A stretch of DNA of 24,366 nucleotides from DASUKM01 sp036278735. GTDB lineage: Bacteria; Acidobacteriota; Vicinamibacteria; Vicinamibacterales; 2-12-FULL-66-21. Below are positions 6,661 through 15,109 of the stretch, in pieces. The notes under the pieces are model-generated. The model was not told the origin of the DNA and made no database searches. It worked only from the letters and a program-made list of their open reading frames with translations. The DNA lies in contig DASUKM010000007.1 in the NCBI GenBank assembly GCA_036278735.1, positions 1-24,366 of the forward strand. The letters run 5' to 3'. Within the stretch, counting starts at the first letter, position 1; each line of letters starts with the position of its first letter. A program made the position numbers and the translations under genes.

Positions 6661-9084
6661 ATGCACAAATCGAGGGCCGGGTTCATCGCGTGTGGTGTGC
6701 TGTTGGGCTTGGCGGCGCTTGCGGCGCAGGGCCAGCAGCCGGCGCCCGCGGCCGCGGCTCGCGTGGCCCCCGACGCGGCCATCGATTTTTCTCGATTCGA
6801 CCTCATCGCGCCCGTCGTCCAGGAGGCGATCGCCGACAAGAAGCTGCCCGGGGCCGTCGTGCTGATCGGCCGCGGCGATCGGGTGCTGTACCAGAAGGCG
6901 TTCGGGAACCGGTCGGTCGAGCCGGACGTCGAGGCGATGACGCTCGACACGATCTTCGACATGGCGTCGCTCACGAAGATCCTGGCGACGACGACGAGCG
7001 CCATGCAGTTGATCGAGAACGGACGCATCCGGCTGAACGACCGCGTCGCGACGTTCATTCCCGGGTTCCAGAAGTACGGCAAAGGGGACATCACCATCCG
7101 GCACCTGATGACGCACACGTCGGGCTTGCGGCCCGACCTCGATCTCGGGGAGCCGTGGACCGGCTACGACAAGGCGATCGAGCTGGCGATCGACGAAGTG
7201 CCCACGGCGCCGCCGGGGCGGCATTTCGTCTACAGCGACATCAACTACATTCTGCTCGGCGAGATCGTCCATCGGGTGAGCGGCCTCACGCTGGACGAGT
7301 ACGCGCGGCAGCACGTGTTCGCCCCTCTGGGGATGAAGGACACGATGTTCACGCCGCCGGCGTCGCTCCGGCCGCGCATCGCGCCGACGCAGCGATGCAC
7401 CCGGTACGGCTGGCCATGCGAAGGGCCCGACATGCAGATACTGCGCGGCATCGTGCACGATCCGACGGCGCGCCGGATGGGAGGGGTCGCCGGGCACGCC
7501 GGGCTGTTCAGCACCGCGGCCGACGTCGCCACCTTCTGCCGCATGATTCTGGACGGCGGCCGCTACCGCGACGTGCGGATCCTCTCGCCGCTCGCGGTGG
7601 CGAAGATGACGACGCCGGCGAGTCCGGGCGATCTGCAGGACGTCCGCGGCCTCGGCTGGGACATCGATTCCGTCTTCTCGTCGAACCGCGGCGAGCTGCT
7701 GCCGATTGGATCGTTCGGCCATACCGGCTTCACCGGGACGTCGATCTGGATCGACCCGGCGACGCGCCTGTTCGTCGTCTTCATGTCGAATCGCGTGCAC
7801 CCGAACGGCAAGGGGGACGTGACGCCGCTGCGCGCGCGCGTGGCCACGATCGCCGCCTCCGCCGTCGTCGAGGTGCCGCCGGGAATCCGCGCCGACCGCT
7901 TCACCAGCGGGACCCTCGAGCCCTCCGGCACGCTGCCGGTGCGGCCGGCGGACGAGGTGCTGGCGGGCATCGACGTGCTCCGCGCCGAAGACTTCGCGCC
8001 GCTGCGCGGCAAGCGCGTCGGACTCGTGACGAACCACACCGGCCTCGCGCGCGACGGCGCGACGACGATCGATCTGCTGTTCCACGCGAAAGGCGTGTCG
8101 CTCGTGTCGCTGTTCAGCCCGGAGCACGGCATCCGCGGCAGCCTCGACGCCAGCGTGCCCGCGAGCGTCGACGCGGAAACGAAGCTGCCGATTCATTCGC
8201 TCTACGGCCAGACCCAGCGGCCCACGCCGGAGATGCTGGCCGGGCTCGACGCGATCGTCATCGATCTGCAGGACGTCGGCGTCCGCTTCTATACGTACAC
8301 GACGACGATGGCGTACGTGCTGGAGGAGGCGGCCAAACGAAAGCTGCCGGTGTTCGTGCTGGACCGGCCGAATCCGATCGACGGCTGGGAGATCGAAGGC
8401 CCGACGATCGACAAGGACCTGCTCGGCTTCACCGGCTACCTCCCGGCGATGCCGATCCGTCACGGCCTGACGATGGGGGAGCTGGCGCGGCTGTTCAACG
8501 GCGAAAACCACATCGGGGCGGACCTGACGGTGATCGCGATGCAGCACTGGAACCGGGAGGACTGGTTCGACGAGACGTCGCTGCCCTGGGTGGGGCCCTC
8601 GCCGAACATGCGGGACCTGAACGAGGCGACGCTGTACCCGGGCATCGGGGCCATCGAGGGAACGAATCTCTCGGTCGGCCGGGGAACGGATACCCCCTTC
8701 GAACAGGTCGGCGCGCCGTGGATCGACGGCGTGCGCCTGGCGTCGGTGCTCAACGCCCGCGGCCTGCCGGGCATCCGCTTTTACCCGGTCCGCTTCACGC
8801 CGGCCTCGAGCAAGTATGCCCACGAGGAGTGCCAGGGGGTGTTCCTGATCGTCACGGACCGCTCGGCGTTGCGGCCCGTCCGGGTCGGGCTGGAGATCGC
8901 GGCGGCCCTCGAGCGCGAATACGGCTCGACGTTCGATCTGGAAGCGGACGCGCGGCTGATCGGTTCGCGCGATACCATCACGCGCATCGAGAAGGGGGAG
9001 GACCCGGCCTCGATTGCCGAATCGTGGTCCGCGGGTGAAGCCCGGTGGCGGCTGCTCCGCGCGAAGTACCTGCTGTATCGCTGA
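6661..9084 (+). CDS. Serine beta-lactamase-fold domain fused to NamZ-type exo-muramidase (DUF1343)
   Basis: An 807-aa exported protein with a signal peptide at about 1-24. The N-terminal domain (about 45-400) is a class C beta-lactamase/esterase fold: S103-L-T-K106, Y191-S-D in place of YxN, and H354-T-G. The C-terminal domain (about 435-807) is DUF1343, containing GLVTNHTGL, SLFSPEHGIRG, DLQDVGVRFYTY, DRPNPI, LYPGIGAIEGTNLSVGRG and GVRFTP-like strands. DUF1343 includes NamZ, which releases terminal MurNAc from peptidoglycan. In Bacillus subtilis, namZ is in a recycling operon with amiE, which encodes a beta-lactamase-fold MurNAc-peptide amidase. The fusion probably does both steps, peptide removal and MurNAc release. 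The start at 6661 is chosen over 6604 because 6604 lies in the repeat element. Confidence 0.9.
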   Translation: MHKSRAGFIACGVLLGLAALAAQGQQPAPAAAARVAPDAAIDFSRFDLIAPVVQEAIADKKLPGAVVLIGRGDRVLYQKAFGNRSVEPDVEAMTLDTIFDMASLTKILATTTSAMQLIENGRIRLNDRVATFIPGFQKYGKGDITIRHLMTHTSGLRPDLDLGEPWTGYDKAIELAIDEVPTAPPGRHFVYSDINYILLGEIVHRVSGLTLDEYARQHVFAPLGMKDTMFTPPASLRPRIAPTQRCTRYGWPCEGPDMQILRGIVHDPTARRMGGVAGHAGLFSTAADVATFCRMILDGGRYRDVRILSPLAVAKMTTPASPGDLQDVRGLGWDIDSVFSSNRGELLPIGSFGHTGFTGTSIWIDPATRLFVVFMSNRVHPNGKGDVTPLRARVATIAASAVVEVPPGIRADRFTSGTLEPSGTLPVRPADEVLAGIDVLRAEDFAPLRGKRVGLVTNHTGLARDGATTIDLLFHAKGVSLVSLFSPEHGIRGSLDASVPASVDAETKLPIHSLYGQTQRPTPEMLAGLDAIVIDLQDVGVRFYTYTTTMAYVLEEAAKRKLPVFVLDRPNPIDGWEIEGPTIDKDLLGFTGYLPAMPIRHGLTMGELARLFNGENHIGADLTVIAMQHWNREDWFDETSLPWVGPSPNMRDLNEATLYPGIGAIEGTNLSVGRGTDTPFEQVGAPWIDGVRLASVLNARGLPGIRFYPVRFTPASSKYAHEECQGVFLIVTDRSALRPVRVGLEIAAALEREYGSTFDLEADARLIGSRDTITRIEKGEDPASIAESWSAGEARWRLLRAKYLLYR

Positions 9085-9092
9085 TTGTGTGG

Positions 9093-9113
9093 GTCAGGCC
9101 TTCATGGCCTGAC
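9093..9113. terminator. Perfect 8-bp hairpin between convergent genes (family copy A)
   Basis: Arms GTCAGGCC (9093-9100) and GGCCTGAC (9106-9113) enclose loop TTCAT, centred in the 55-nt gap between the NamZ fusion and the diguanylate cyclase. No U-tract. On the minus strand it matches the hairpin at 15301-15321 except for one swapped base pair. Confidence 0.6.
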
Positions 9114-9139
9114 TCGACGGCGCGCCGGCCATCGCGCCT

Positions 9140-10333
9140 TCACCGGCGCCGCTTCTTGTCGGCGTACATGCGGGTGTCGGCGGCCTGTACGAACGTCATG
9201 ATTTCGGTGACGCCCGGCGCCACGCCGATGCAGCCGATGCTCAGGCCCACGCCCGGCGGCAGCCCCGCCGCTTCCGGCGCGGCCTCGAAGGCGGCCTGCA
9301 GCTCGACCCCGCGGCGGATCGCTTCCGCTTCGATACACGAGATCAGCACCAGGAATTCGTCGCCGCCCCAGCGGAACACGTAGTCCGCTTCCCGGATCTT
9401 GCGCCGCAGGAAGCCGGCGACGTCGCGCAGGATCCGATCGCCCGTCTCGTGCCCCAGCGTGTCGTTGATCGTCTTGAACCGATCGATATCGATGAAGAGC
9501 AGCGAGAGCGGCGTGTTGTAGCGCGCGTGCCGCCGCAGCTCGCGCCCGATCACTTCGTCGAAGAACCGCCGGTTGCGACAGCCCGTGAGCGGGTCGGTGA
9601 TGACGAGCTGGCGCAGGTCGTCCTGGGCGGTCTCGAGCCGGCGGTTCGCGCGCCGCAGCTCGTACGTCATGTCCTCGAACGTCATCAACTGCATGCCGAG
9701 CGCGGCGACCAGGTCGATCACGACGATCACCAGGAGCGCCCGCGCGACCGCCGGGGCATCCGGCTGCCGTGCGAACACCGCAATCCAGATGTTGACGGCG
9801 GCCAGCGACCAGAGCGTGACCGCGACGATCACCGTGCCCAGCATCCGGACCTGCCTGAGCAGGAGCAGATGGGCCACGCCGGCCGAGGCGAGCGCGGCGG
9901 CGATGAGCAGGTGGCCGGGGGTGAACACGGCTCGCGGCGTCAGCGCCGCGGGGGCGAGCAGGAACCAGATCGCCACCGGCAGCAGCAGCAGCGCGTACAG
10001 CCGCCGCAGCCGCGGCGTGTGCCGGTACGCGTCGGCCGCCACCACGAATGCCAGCGCGCCGACGATCCCGAGGAACTGCGAGGTGCCGTACGCCATCCAG
10101 CCGAGCTGAACCGGCGCGTACGCGACAGGGGCGATGAACATGGACGTCGCAATGAGCGTCCAGCCCGCGATCCAGTAGAGGATGTAGAGCCGCCGGCGGT
10201 AGATGTACAGCAGCAGCAGCACCGCCGCGATCACCGCGCACGCCACCCCGACCATGAGCCGGGGATCGATCGAGGTCGGCCGGGGAGCGATGCCTTGGGC
10301 TGCCTGAACGGCAACCAGGAAAATCAGGAACAC
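9140..10333 (-). CDS. Membrane diguanylate cyclase (GGDEF)
   Basis: A 397-aa protein. Residues about 1-225 are a multi-pass membrane sensor of about 7-8 hydrophobic helices, MASE-like but not assignable to a named type. A short coiled linker (ELRRANRRLETAQDDLRQL) follows, then the GGDEF domain. It carries TDPLTGCRNRRFF, IDIDRFKTINDTLGH, an intact GGDEF active site at 323-327, and R314-E-A-D317 five residues before it, the usual product-inhibition I-site. It is expected to make c-di-GMP from two GTP at the inner membrane. Start is GTG; ATG at 10255 (residue 27) is an alternative just before the first helix. No Shine-Dalgarno is visible, but TG-C-GACAAT lies 8 nt upstream. Confidence 0.92.
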   Translation of the reverse strand: MFLIFLVAVQAAQGIAPRPTSIDPRLMVGVACAVIAAVLLLLYIYRRRLYILYWIAGWTLIATSMFIAPVAYAPVQLGWMAYGTSQFLGIVGALAFVVAADAYRHTPRLRRLYALLLLPVAIWFLLAPAALTPRAVFTPGHLLIAAALASAGVAHLLLLRQVRMLGTVIVAVTLWSLAAVNIWIAVFARQPDAPAVARALLVIVVIDLVAALGMQLMTFEDMTYELRRANRRLETAQDDLRQLVITDPLTGCRNRRFFDEVIGRELRRHARYNTPLSLLFIDIDRFKTINDTLGHETGDRILRDVAGFLRRKIREADYVFRWGGDEFLVLISCIEAEAIRRGVELQAAFEAAPEAAGLPPGVGLSIGCIGVAPGVTEIMTFVQAADTRMYADKKRRR

Positions 10334-10341
10334 GCAGATCG

Positions 10342-10350
10342 ATTGTCGCA
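10342..10350 (-). promoter_or_regulatory. Putative extended -10 for the diguanylate cyclase gene
   Basis: On the minus strand TG-C-GACAAT is followed after 8 nt by the GTG start. This fits near-leaderless transcription. The upstream flank is the GGCAGAG array, so no -35 is recognisable. Confidence 0.3.
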
Positions 10351-10353
10351 GAA

Positions 10354-10408
10354 GACAGAGGGCAGAGGGCAGAGGGCAGAGGGCAGAGGGCAGAGGCAGA
10401 GGGCAGAA
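10354..10408. repeat. Heptad array, GGCAGAG x 8
   Basis: Eight units: GACAGAG, five GGCAGAG, a 6-bp GCAGAG slippage variant, and GGCAGAA. It occupies the 124-nt gap between the DUF420 gene and the diguanylate cyclase on the minus strand. Confidence 0.95.
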
Positions 10409-10424
10409 ATCCGAATTCAGAAAT

Positions 10425-10452
10425 CTCCTGACTCCTGACTTCTGACTTCTGA
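10425..10452. repeat. Heptad array, CTYCTGA x 4
   Basis: Two CTCCTGA then two CTTCTGA units, ending 5 nt before the minus-strand stop triplet of the DUF420 gene. It is separated from the GGCAGAG array by 16 nt that include part of a repeated CAGAAATC word. Confidence 0.93.
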
Positions 10453-10457
10453 TCTCT

Positions 10458-10868
10458 TCAGGGATACAGCATCAGGTAGACGACCACGCCCGTGACCGAC
10501 ACGTACATCCAGATCGGCAGCGTCCAGCGGGCGATCGCGCGGTGGCGATCGTAGCGGGCGCTCAGCGCGCGGGACAGCGTGACGATCGCCAGCGGCACGA
10601 TCGCGGCGGCGAGCACCGTGTGCGTCAGCAGGATGGCGAAGTAGACGGTGCGGATCGGGCCGTGGCCGGTAAAGTGTTTCGCGCCGAAGCGCGCGTGGTA
10701 CGTGAGATAGGAGACGAGGAAGAGAATCGAGACGGCGAAGGCGGTCAGCATCACCGCCCGATGCTGGCGAACGTGTCCGCGGCGGATCAGCACGTAGCCG
10801 ACGCCGAGCAGGATCGCGGCCGTCGTGTTCAACCACGCGTTGACGAGCGGCAGGTCGGCCAGGCTCAC
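10458..10868 (-). CDS. DUF420 membrane protein, probable cytochrome oxidase assembly factor (CtaM-like)
   Basis: A 136-aa protein with four predicted membrane helices and family His residues: RRGHVRQHRAVMLTAF near 29-44, SYLTYHARFG, ILLTHTVLAA and RHRAIARWTLPIWMYVSVTGVVVYLML at the end. DUF420 proteins, named CtaM in staphylococci, are needed for maturation of heme A-containing oxidases. It starts with GTG one nt after the ctaB stop (TGA-C-GTG), so translation is probably coupled. It is the last gene of the heme A cassette. The structural oxidase genes are not in this window. Confidence 0.88.
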   Translation of the reverse strand: MSLADLPLVNAWLNTTAAILLGVGYVLIRRGHVRQHRAVMLTAFAVSILFLVSYLTYHARFGAKHFTGHGPIRTVYFAILLTHTVLAAAIVPLAIVTLSRALSARYDRHRAIARWTLPIWMYVSVTGVVVYLMLYP

Positions 10869-10869
10869 G

Positions 10870-11754
10870 TCAGAGCTTGTCGGCGATCATCAGGATCCAG
10901 AGCAGCGGCAGATACGTGATGGACGCAAAAAACGCCACGCGCGCGTCGTGCGTGGTGCGGGTCCGCGCGAAGCGGATCGTCAGCCACAGAAACGCCATCC
11001 CGAGCAGCAGCGCGCCGGCGAAGTAGACGGCGCCCGTCATGCCGATCAGCGTCGGCGCCAGGCTCAGCGGGATCAGGGCGGCGCCGTAGATGATGGCCTG
11101 ACGGCCGGTGCTGCGACCGTCCGGATCGATGACGGGGAGCATGGGCAGCCCGGCGCGGCCGTAGTCGTCGCGGAAGAGCCAGGCGATCGCGAGGAAGTGC
11201 GGAAGCTGCCACAGAAACACGATCCCGAACAGGATCCAGGCTTCGACCGACACGTCGTTGCGCACGGCGGCCCAGCCGATCACCGGCGGCAGCGCGCCGG
11301 GAATCGCCCCCACGACCGTCGCAAACGACGTCCGCCGCTTCATCGGCGTGTAGACGACGACGTAGCTGAGGAGCGTGGCGAGCGCGACAGCGGCGGCGAG
11401 CAGGTTGGCGGCCGCCGCGAGCATCAGCAGTCCCGTGATCGCGATCGCGACCCCGAAGACGAAGGCCTCGATCGGCTGCAGGCGCTGGTCCGGCAGCGGG
11501 CGCATGCGCGTGCGGCGCATCAAGGCGTCGGTGTCGCGTTCGAGCAGCTGGTTGAGCGCGGAGGCCCCTCCCGCCACGAGGCCCGTGCCGACGAGCGTGC
11601 CGAGCAGCGTGACCGCGCCGGCGTCCATCCCGGCCATCGCGTAGCCGGCCATGGCCGACACGACGACCAGGAAATTGAGCCGCGGCTTGGCGAGCGTGAG
11701 AAAGTCGAGCGCCCGCGTGCGAGACGCCGCGAGGACGACCGCTTCCGACCTCAT
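10870..11754 (-). CDS. ctaB: Protoheme IX farnesyltransferase (heme O synthase)
   Basis: A 294-aa UbiA-type prenyltransferase with about nine membrane helices. The first conserved loop is NQLLERDTDALMRRTRMRPL, holding the Asp pair that binds the Mg-farnesyl diphosphate. The second conserved region includes YTPMKRRTSFATVVGAIPGA, PHFLAIAWLFRDDYGRAGLPM and DPDGRSTGRQ. It converts heme B to heme O in the inner membrane. The ATG overlaps the preceding ctaA stop (ATGA), the usual sign of coupled translation. A longer in-frame reading upstream to 12447 overlaps ctaA antiphase and has no family similarity, so the start at 11754 is firm. Confidence 0.97.
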   Translation of the reverse strand: MRSEAVVLAASRTRALDFLTLAKPRLNFLVVVSAMAGYAMAGMDAGAVTLLGTLVGTGLVAGGASALNQLLERDTDALMRRTRMRPLPDQRLQPIEAFVFGVAIAITGLLMLAAAANLLAAAVALATLLSYVVVYTPMKRRTSFATVVGAIPGALPPVIGWAAVRNDVSVEAWILFGIVFLWQLPHFLAIAWLFRDDYGRAGLPMLPVIDPDGRSTGRQAIIYGAALIPLSLAPTLIGMTGAVYFAGALLLGMAFLWLTIRFARTRTTHDARVAFFASITYLPLLWILMIADKL

Positions 11755-12710
11755 GAATGCGCTCCGAGCGCGTCGGGCACGATCCCGACCGGTGCGCTGA
11801 GCGCGGTGGCCCCCGCGAACTTCACGCGGAAGCTCCTGAGCGTGAGGACGAGCGACGTCCCGAACACCAGCGCGCCGTTGACGACGTGGGCGGTGTTGAT
11901 GTCGGGCTGCTTGCGGCTGAGCACGACGAATGCCCCGAGCGTGACCTGCGTGATCAGGAAGAGCACCAACAGCAGTGCCGGCCGAAGCAGCTCGCGGCGA
12001 TCCCGCTGATGCGCCCAGACGTGGCCGGCCGTGGCGAGAATCGCCCCCGTGACGACGACTGCGCCGGCGCGGTGCGCGAAGTGGATCGCGATCTTTGGCG
12101 TCCAGACCGGCGGCAGGAGATGCCCGAAGGCCAGCGGGAACGTGGGAATGGCCAGTCCCGCCCCGGTATGGCGCATCGTGGCGCCGAGCAGGATCTGGAC
12201 GTAAATCGCCGCCGTGGTGAACACGGCGATCCGCCGCAGCGTGGGATCGTCGACGCGCGCGCCGGCCCGGCGCCACCCGGGGGACGTGACGAGCGCGACA
12301 GTGATCGTGAGGCAGAAGAAGATCTGCGCCAGCCCGGCGTGGCCGATCGAAATGGGCGGCGGCAGCAGGAACAGGACGGTGAGGCCGCCGAGCACCCCCT
12401 GGAGGATGACGGCGCCGAGCGCGAGCCACGCCAGGTTGCGCACCCATCGCCGCGACTCCACGAGCGCGGTCCAGACCGCCAGCCCGATCGTCAGAAAGCC
12501 GACCGAGCTGGCGATCAGCCGATGGCTGTGCTCATAGAAGATGCCGCCGACCCATTTCGAGAACGGGAACGAGAACATGAACCAGCCGTACGTATTGGGC
12601 CAGTCGGGGACGGAGAGGCCCGAATCGGTGCTCGTCACCATGCCGCCGGCCGTGATCAGCAGCACCGTGACAACGACGAGCAGCTTCGCGTAGCGATGGA
12701 GCCACGACAT
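11751..12710 (-). CDS. ctaA: Heme A synthase (CtaA/COX15)
   Basis: A 319-aa, eight-helix membrane protein of the COX15/CtaA family. Landmarks are the N-terminal GGMVTSTDSGLSVPDWPNTYG, YEHSHRLIAS, GHAGLAQIFFC, ATMRHTGAGLAIPTFPL, IHFAHRAGAVVV and TAHVVNGALVFG, with the His residues expected to bind heme. It oxidises the C8 methyl of heme O to a formyl to give heme A. ATG 12710 is used because it follows the upstream stop by one nt (TGA-C-ATG), like the ctaB/DUF420 junction; the GTG at 12722 overlaps the upstream gene. The C-terminus overlaps the ctaB start by 4 nt. Confidence 0.96.
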   Translation of the reverse strand: MSWLHRYAKLLVVVTVLLITAGGMVTSTDSGLSVPDWPNTYGWFMFSFPFSKWVGGIFYEHSHRLIASSVGFLTIGLAVWTALVESRRWVRNLAWLALGAVILQGVLGGLTVLFLLPPPISIGHAGLAQIFFCLTITVALVTSPGWRRAGARVDDPTLRRIAVFTTAAIYVQILLGATMRHTGAGLAIPTFPLAFGHLLPPVWTPKIAIHFAHRAGAVVVTGAILATAGHVWAHQRDRRELLRPALLLVLFLITQVTLGAFVVLSRKQPDINTAHVVNGALVFGTSLVLTLRSFRVKFAGATALSAPVGIVPDALGAHS

Positions 12711-12711
12711 G

Positions 12712-13506
12712 TCAGTTGCCACTGGCGGCTGACGCCTTGAACGTGAAGGTGACCTGCTTCTGGTCCTTCGGGCCGAGCGTCACGGTCTGGGTGAGCGTTC
12801 CGAGCTTCTCGTGCCAGGCCTCGATCGTGTAGGTGCCTGGCGGCACGTCACGCAAATCGAACGTCCCGCCGTCGCCGGTCACCGCGAAATACGGGTGGCT
12901 GACGACCCCGATGTAGGCGTGCATCCAGTTGTGCACGTCGCACTTGATCGGGATCATCACCTCGGGCTGCGTGAACGTGACGGTGCTCTTCATCCCGTTG
13001 ATCGGCTGCCCGTAGTTGAATTCCTGGTTCGTCTCCGGCATGGCGTGGACGTTGTGCAGGGTGTCGTCGCTGTTGACGATCTGCACGGGCTGTCCGACCC
13101 GGACGCCCAGCACGTGCGGGTGATAGGTGCAGCCCTTCTGGTCGAGCGTCACCGGGCTGGTCGGCGTCTCGAAGACGTACTCCTGGCCGAGCCCATCCTT
13201 GATGTAGACGAACACGTTCTCGAGCCCGCCGTTGCTGGTGACGTACGACTGGTCGGTCAGGCCGTTCGGGTTGGCGTGCAGGCAGACCGGGTCGGAGGCC
13301 ATCTTGATCACGGGATTCGGCGGCAGGGTGCCGTCGACCAGGACCTTGCCGCTGATGCGCCCCGCCGTCGCCTGGTCGACCTTCTTGGCGTTCGGGGCGG
13401 CCGCCGGAGACGCCGCTTTCTGCGATTCGCTCTGCCCGCCGCCCCCGCACGCGAACGCGATGGACATGACGGCAACCGGCAGGGCAACTCGAATGAGGCG
13501 GCGCAT
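12712..13506 (-). CDS. Cupredoxin-like lipoprotein with carboxypeptidase-regulatory-like domain
   Basis: A 264-aa secreted protein. The N-terminal signal ends AFA-C20-GGGG, a loose lipobox, so it is probably lipid-anchored in the periplasm. Residues about 50-200 form a cupredoxin-like fold, with H151 and H154 in TLHNVHAM, then C189, H192 and M195 in CDVHNWMH. This His-Cys-His-Met set fits a type 1 copper centre. The C-terminal part (YFAVTGDGGTFDLRDVPPGTYTIEAWHEKLG) is a small carboxypeptidase-regulatory-like beta domain. Being directly upstream of ctaA, it may carry electrons to, or copper into, an aa3-type oxidase. Start is ATG with GAAAGG upstream. A single AGGCTTTGGGCT word lies in the 60-nt gap upstream. 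Confidence 0.86.
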   Translation of the reverse strand: MRRLIRVALPVAVMSIAFACGGGGQSESQKAASPAAAPNAKKVDQATAGRISGKVLVDGTLPPNPVIKMASDPVCLHANPNGLTDQSYVTSNGGLENVFVYIKDGLGQEYVFETPTSPVTLDQKGCTYHPHVLGVRVGQPVQIVNSDDTLHNVHAMPETNQEFNYGQPINGMKSTVTFTQPEVMIPIKCDVHNWMHAYIGVVSHPYFAVTGDGGTFDLRDVPPGTYTIEAWHEKLGTLTQTVTLGPKDQKQVTFTFKASAASGN

Positions 13507-13566
13507 AACCTTTCTTGAATATCACAAAACGCAGGCTTTGGGCTCAGACCCGTCGAGCCAGCAACC

Positions 13567-14940
13567 CTACCGCGCTTCGTGCAGCTTGCGGAGGATGCGG
13601 TCCTGGATCCAGTGCGCGTCCCACCACTCGACCGGATTCACCATCTCGCCGTTGACGAGCATCGTGAAGTGCAGATGGTCGCCGCCGGCGAGGCCGGTCT
13701 CGCCGGTGCGGCCGATTTCCTGTTCCTTGTCGACCATCTGGCCCACCTGCACGCCGATCGACGAGAGGTGCCCGTAGAGCGACTGGACCCCCATGCCGTG
13801 ATCGATGATCACGCAGTTGCCGTAGATGCCGAGCGGGGCCGCGTAGACGACCTTCCCCCTGTTCGCCGCGACGAGGTGCGAGTGCACGACCTTGGCGAGG
13901 TCGAAGCCGAGGTGGACCTGCTGATCCACGTCCTTGCCCTGGTACACGTACGTGCGCTGGTCGGCAAACGCCGCTTCGACGGCGCTGTTCGTGTAGGGAT
14001 GGAACGCGGCGCCGCCCCAAAGCAGCTTCGGCGACGTCACCCCGGCGAAGCTGGCGATCTTCGCGGCGTTCTTCCGCCGCAGCTCGCCGTTGATCACCAG
14101 GAACTTGTCGAGGGTGCTCCCCTCCGGCTTCACTTCCGACGTCGTGGCGAGGATCGCCGGGACGACCCGATCGAGGAACCGGTCGTCGAGACGGATACGG
14201 CTGCGCTTGAAGGGTTTCGGGAACACGCGGTAGTCGAAGTCGGCGCGCGCGGTGTTGCCGGCGGGATCGCGCGCGTAGAGGTGCATCGGCGTGTTCAGAT
14301 CCTGATCGAAGCGCAGCGCGAAGAACGCGAGGCGGATCGAGGGATCCGTGATGTGGACGCCGTCGACGCCGTCGGCGCCGCTCGCGGGATAGCCCGGGTA
14401 GGTCAGATCGCCCACCTGCACCCCGGATTCGACGTCGGCGGGGGTCACCTTGTAGACGACCATCTCGGATCCGCCGAGGTTGATGTAGTGCTTCGTCGAG
14501 AGCACCGTCAGGATCGGCCGATCGAGGCGCACCTGCACGTTGCGCGTCACCGTCGTTTCGATCGTCCGGAATCCGCGCAGCACGGGACGCGACGCGGTGA
14601 CGACGATGCGTGCGGCGCCGGACTTCAGATCCGGCAGCGTGTCGCGCCCGATCGCGCGCGTGATCCGGACGCGGTCTCCGGACTGCTGCGTCACCTGCGC
14701 GCCGGCCGGCGCGTCGAGCGAGAACAGCGCCGTCTGCCTGCCGTTCTGCTCGAAGACGATGCGGAGCGTCTTCAGTTTCGCGGCCGGCGCCGTGACGGAG
14801 ACGTCGAGCGTGGCCGACTGGCCGATGTAACTGGCCGGTTTCGCGATGTCGATGGATGGCCCGCCGAGCCGACCGCTGTAGATCCAGGCGCCGCAGACGA
14901 TGAGGAGGAGGATGAGGAAGAGGCCGAACAGGTACCGCAT
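13567..14940 (-). CDS. M23 (LytM-type) metallopeptidase, membrane-anchored
   Basis: A 457-aa protein. A single N-terminal helix (about 3-21) anchors it facing the periplasm. Residues about 30-310 are beta-rich, Ig-like segments. The C-terminal M23 domain (about 315-445) has all zinc and catalytic positions: H343-x-G-x-D347, SLYGHLS, and H422-L-H424. It is expected to cleave peptidoglycan cross-bridges or to act in regulated cell-wall remodelling. It is the first gene of the minus-strand run, but 60 nt separate it from the copper lipoprotein, so co-transcription is likely rather than certain. Start is ATG with TG-C-TATCAT 10 nt upstream and no Shine-Dalgarno. Confidence 0.93.
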   Translation of the reverse strand: MRYLFGLFLILLLIVCGAWIYSGRLGGPSIDIAKPASYIGQSATLDVSVTAPAAKLKTLRIVFEQNGRQTALFSLDAPAGAQVTQQSGDRVRITRAIGRDTLPDLKSGAARIVVTASRPVLRGFRTIETTVTRNVQVRLDRPILTVLSTKHYINLGGSEMVVYKVTPADVESGVQVGDLTYPGYPASGADGVDGVHITDPSIRLAFFALRFDQDLNTPMHLYARDPAGNTARADFDYRVFPKPFKRSRIRLDDRFLDRVVPAILATTSEVKPEGSTLDKFLVINGELRRKNAAKIASFAGVTSPKLLWGGAAFHPYTNSAVEAAFADQRTYVYQGKDVDQQVHLGFDLAKVVHSHLVAANRGKVVYAAPLGIYGNCVIIDHGMGVQSLYGHLSSIGVQVGQMVDKEQEIGRTGETGLAGGDHLHFTMLVNGEMVNPVEWWDAHWIQDRILRKLHEAR

Positions 14941-14950
14941 TTCGCGGACG

Positions 14951-14959
14951 ATGATAGCA
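14951..14959 (-). promoter_or_regulatory. Putative extended -10 for the M23 gene
   Basis: On the minus strand TG-C-TATCAT lies 10 nt before the ATG at 14940, so the transcript would be nearly leaderless. The heptad array starts immediately upstream, where a -35 would be. Confidence 0.4.
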
Positions 14960-14960
14960 G

Positions 14961-15109
14961 ACGGAGGACGGAGGGCGGAGGGCGGATGACGGAGGACGGA
15001 TGGCGGATGGGGGATGGCGGATGGCGGAGGATGGATGGCGGAGGATGGATGGCGGATGGCGGAGGACGGAGGATGGATGGCGGATGGCGGAGGACGGAGG
15101 GCGGAGGAC
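14961..15109. repeat. GGCGGAT/GGCGGAG-type mixed array
   Basis: About 150 nt made of GGCGGAT, GGCGGAG and GACGGAG heptads mixed with 4-bp GGAT units. It is purine-rich (G/A) on the plus strand. It is less regular than the other arrays and has no inverted partner nearby. It fills most of the 276-nt gap between the M23 gene and tRNA-Glu. Confidence 0.93.

Noticed and set aside
9093..9113. Classical rho-independent terminator
   Set aside because: The hairpin is perfect, but no U-tract follows on either strand, as with every other hairpin seen here. It is listed as terminator-like only.
10825..12740. Plus-strand open frames opposite ctaB and ctaA
   Set aside because: Charged low-complexity translations with no domain; the minus-strand frames encode membrane enzymes with conserved motifs.
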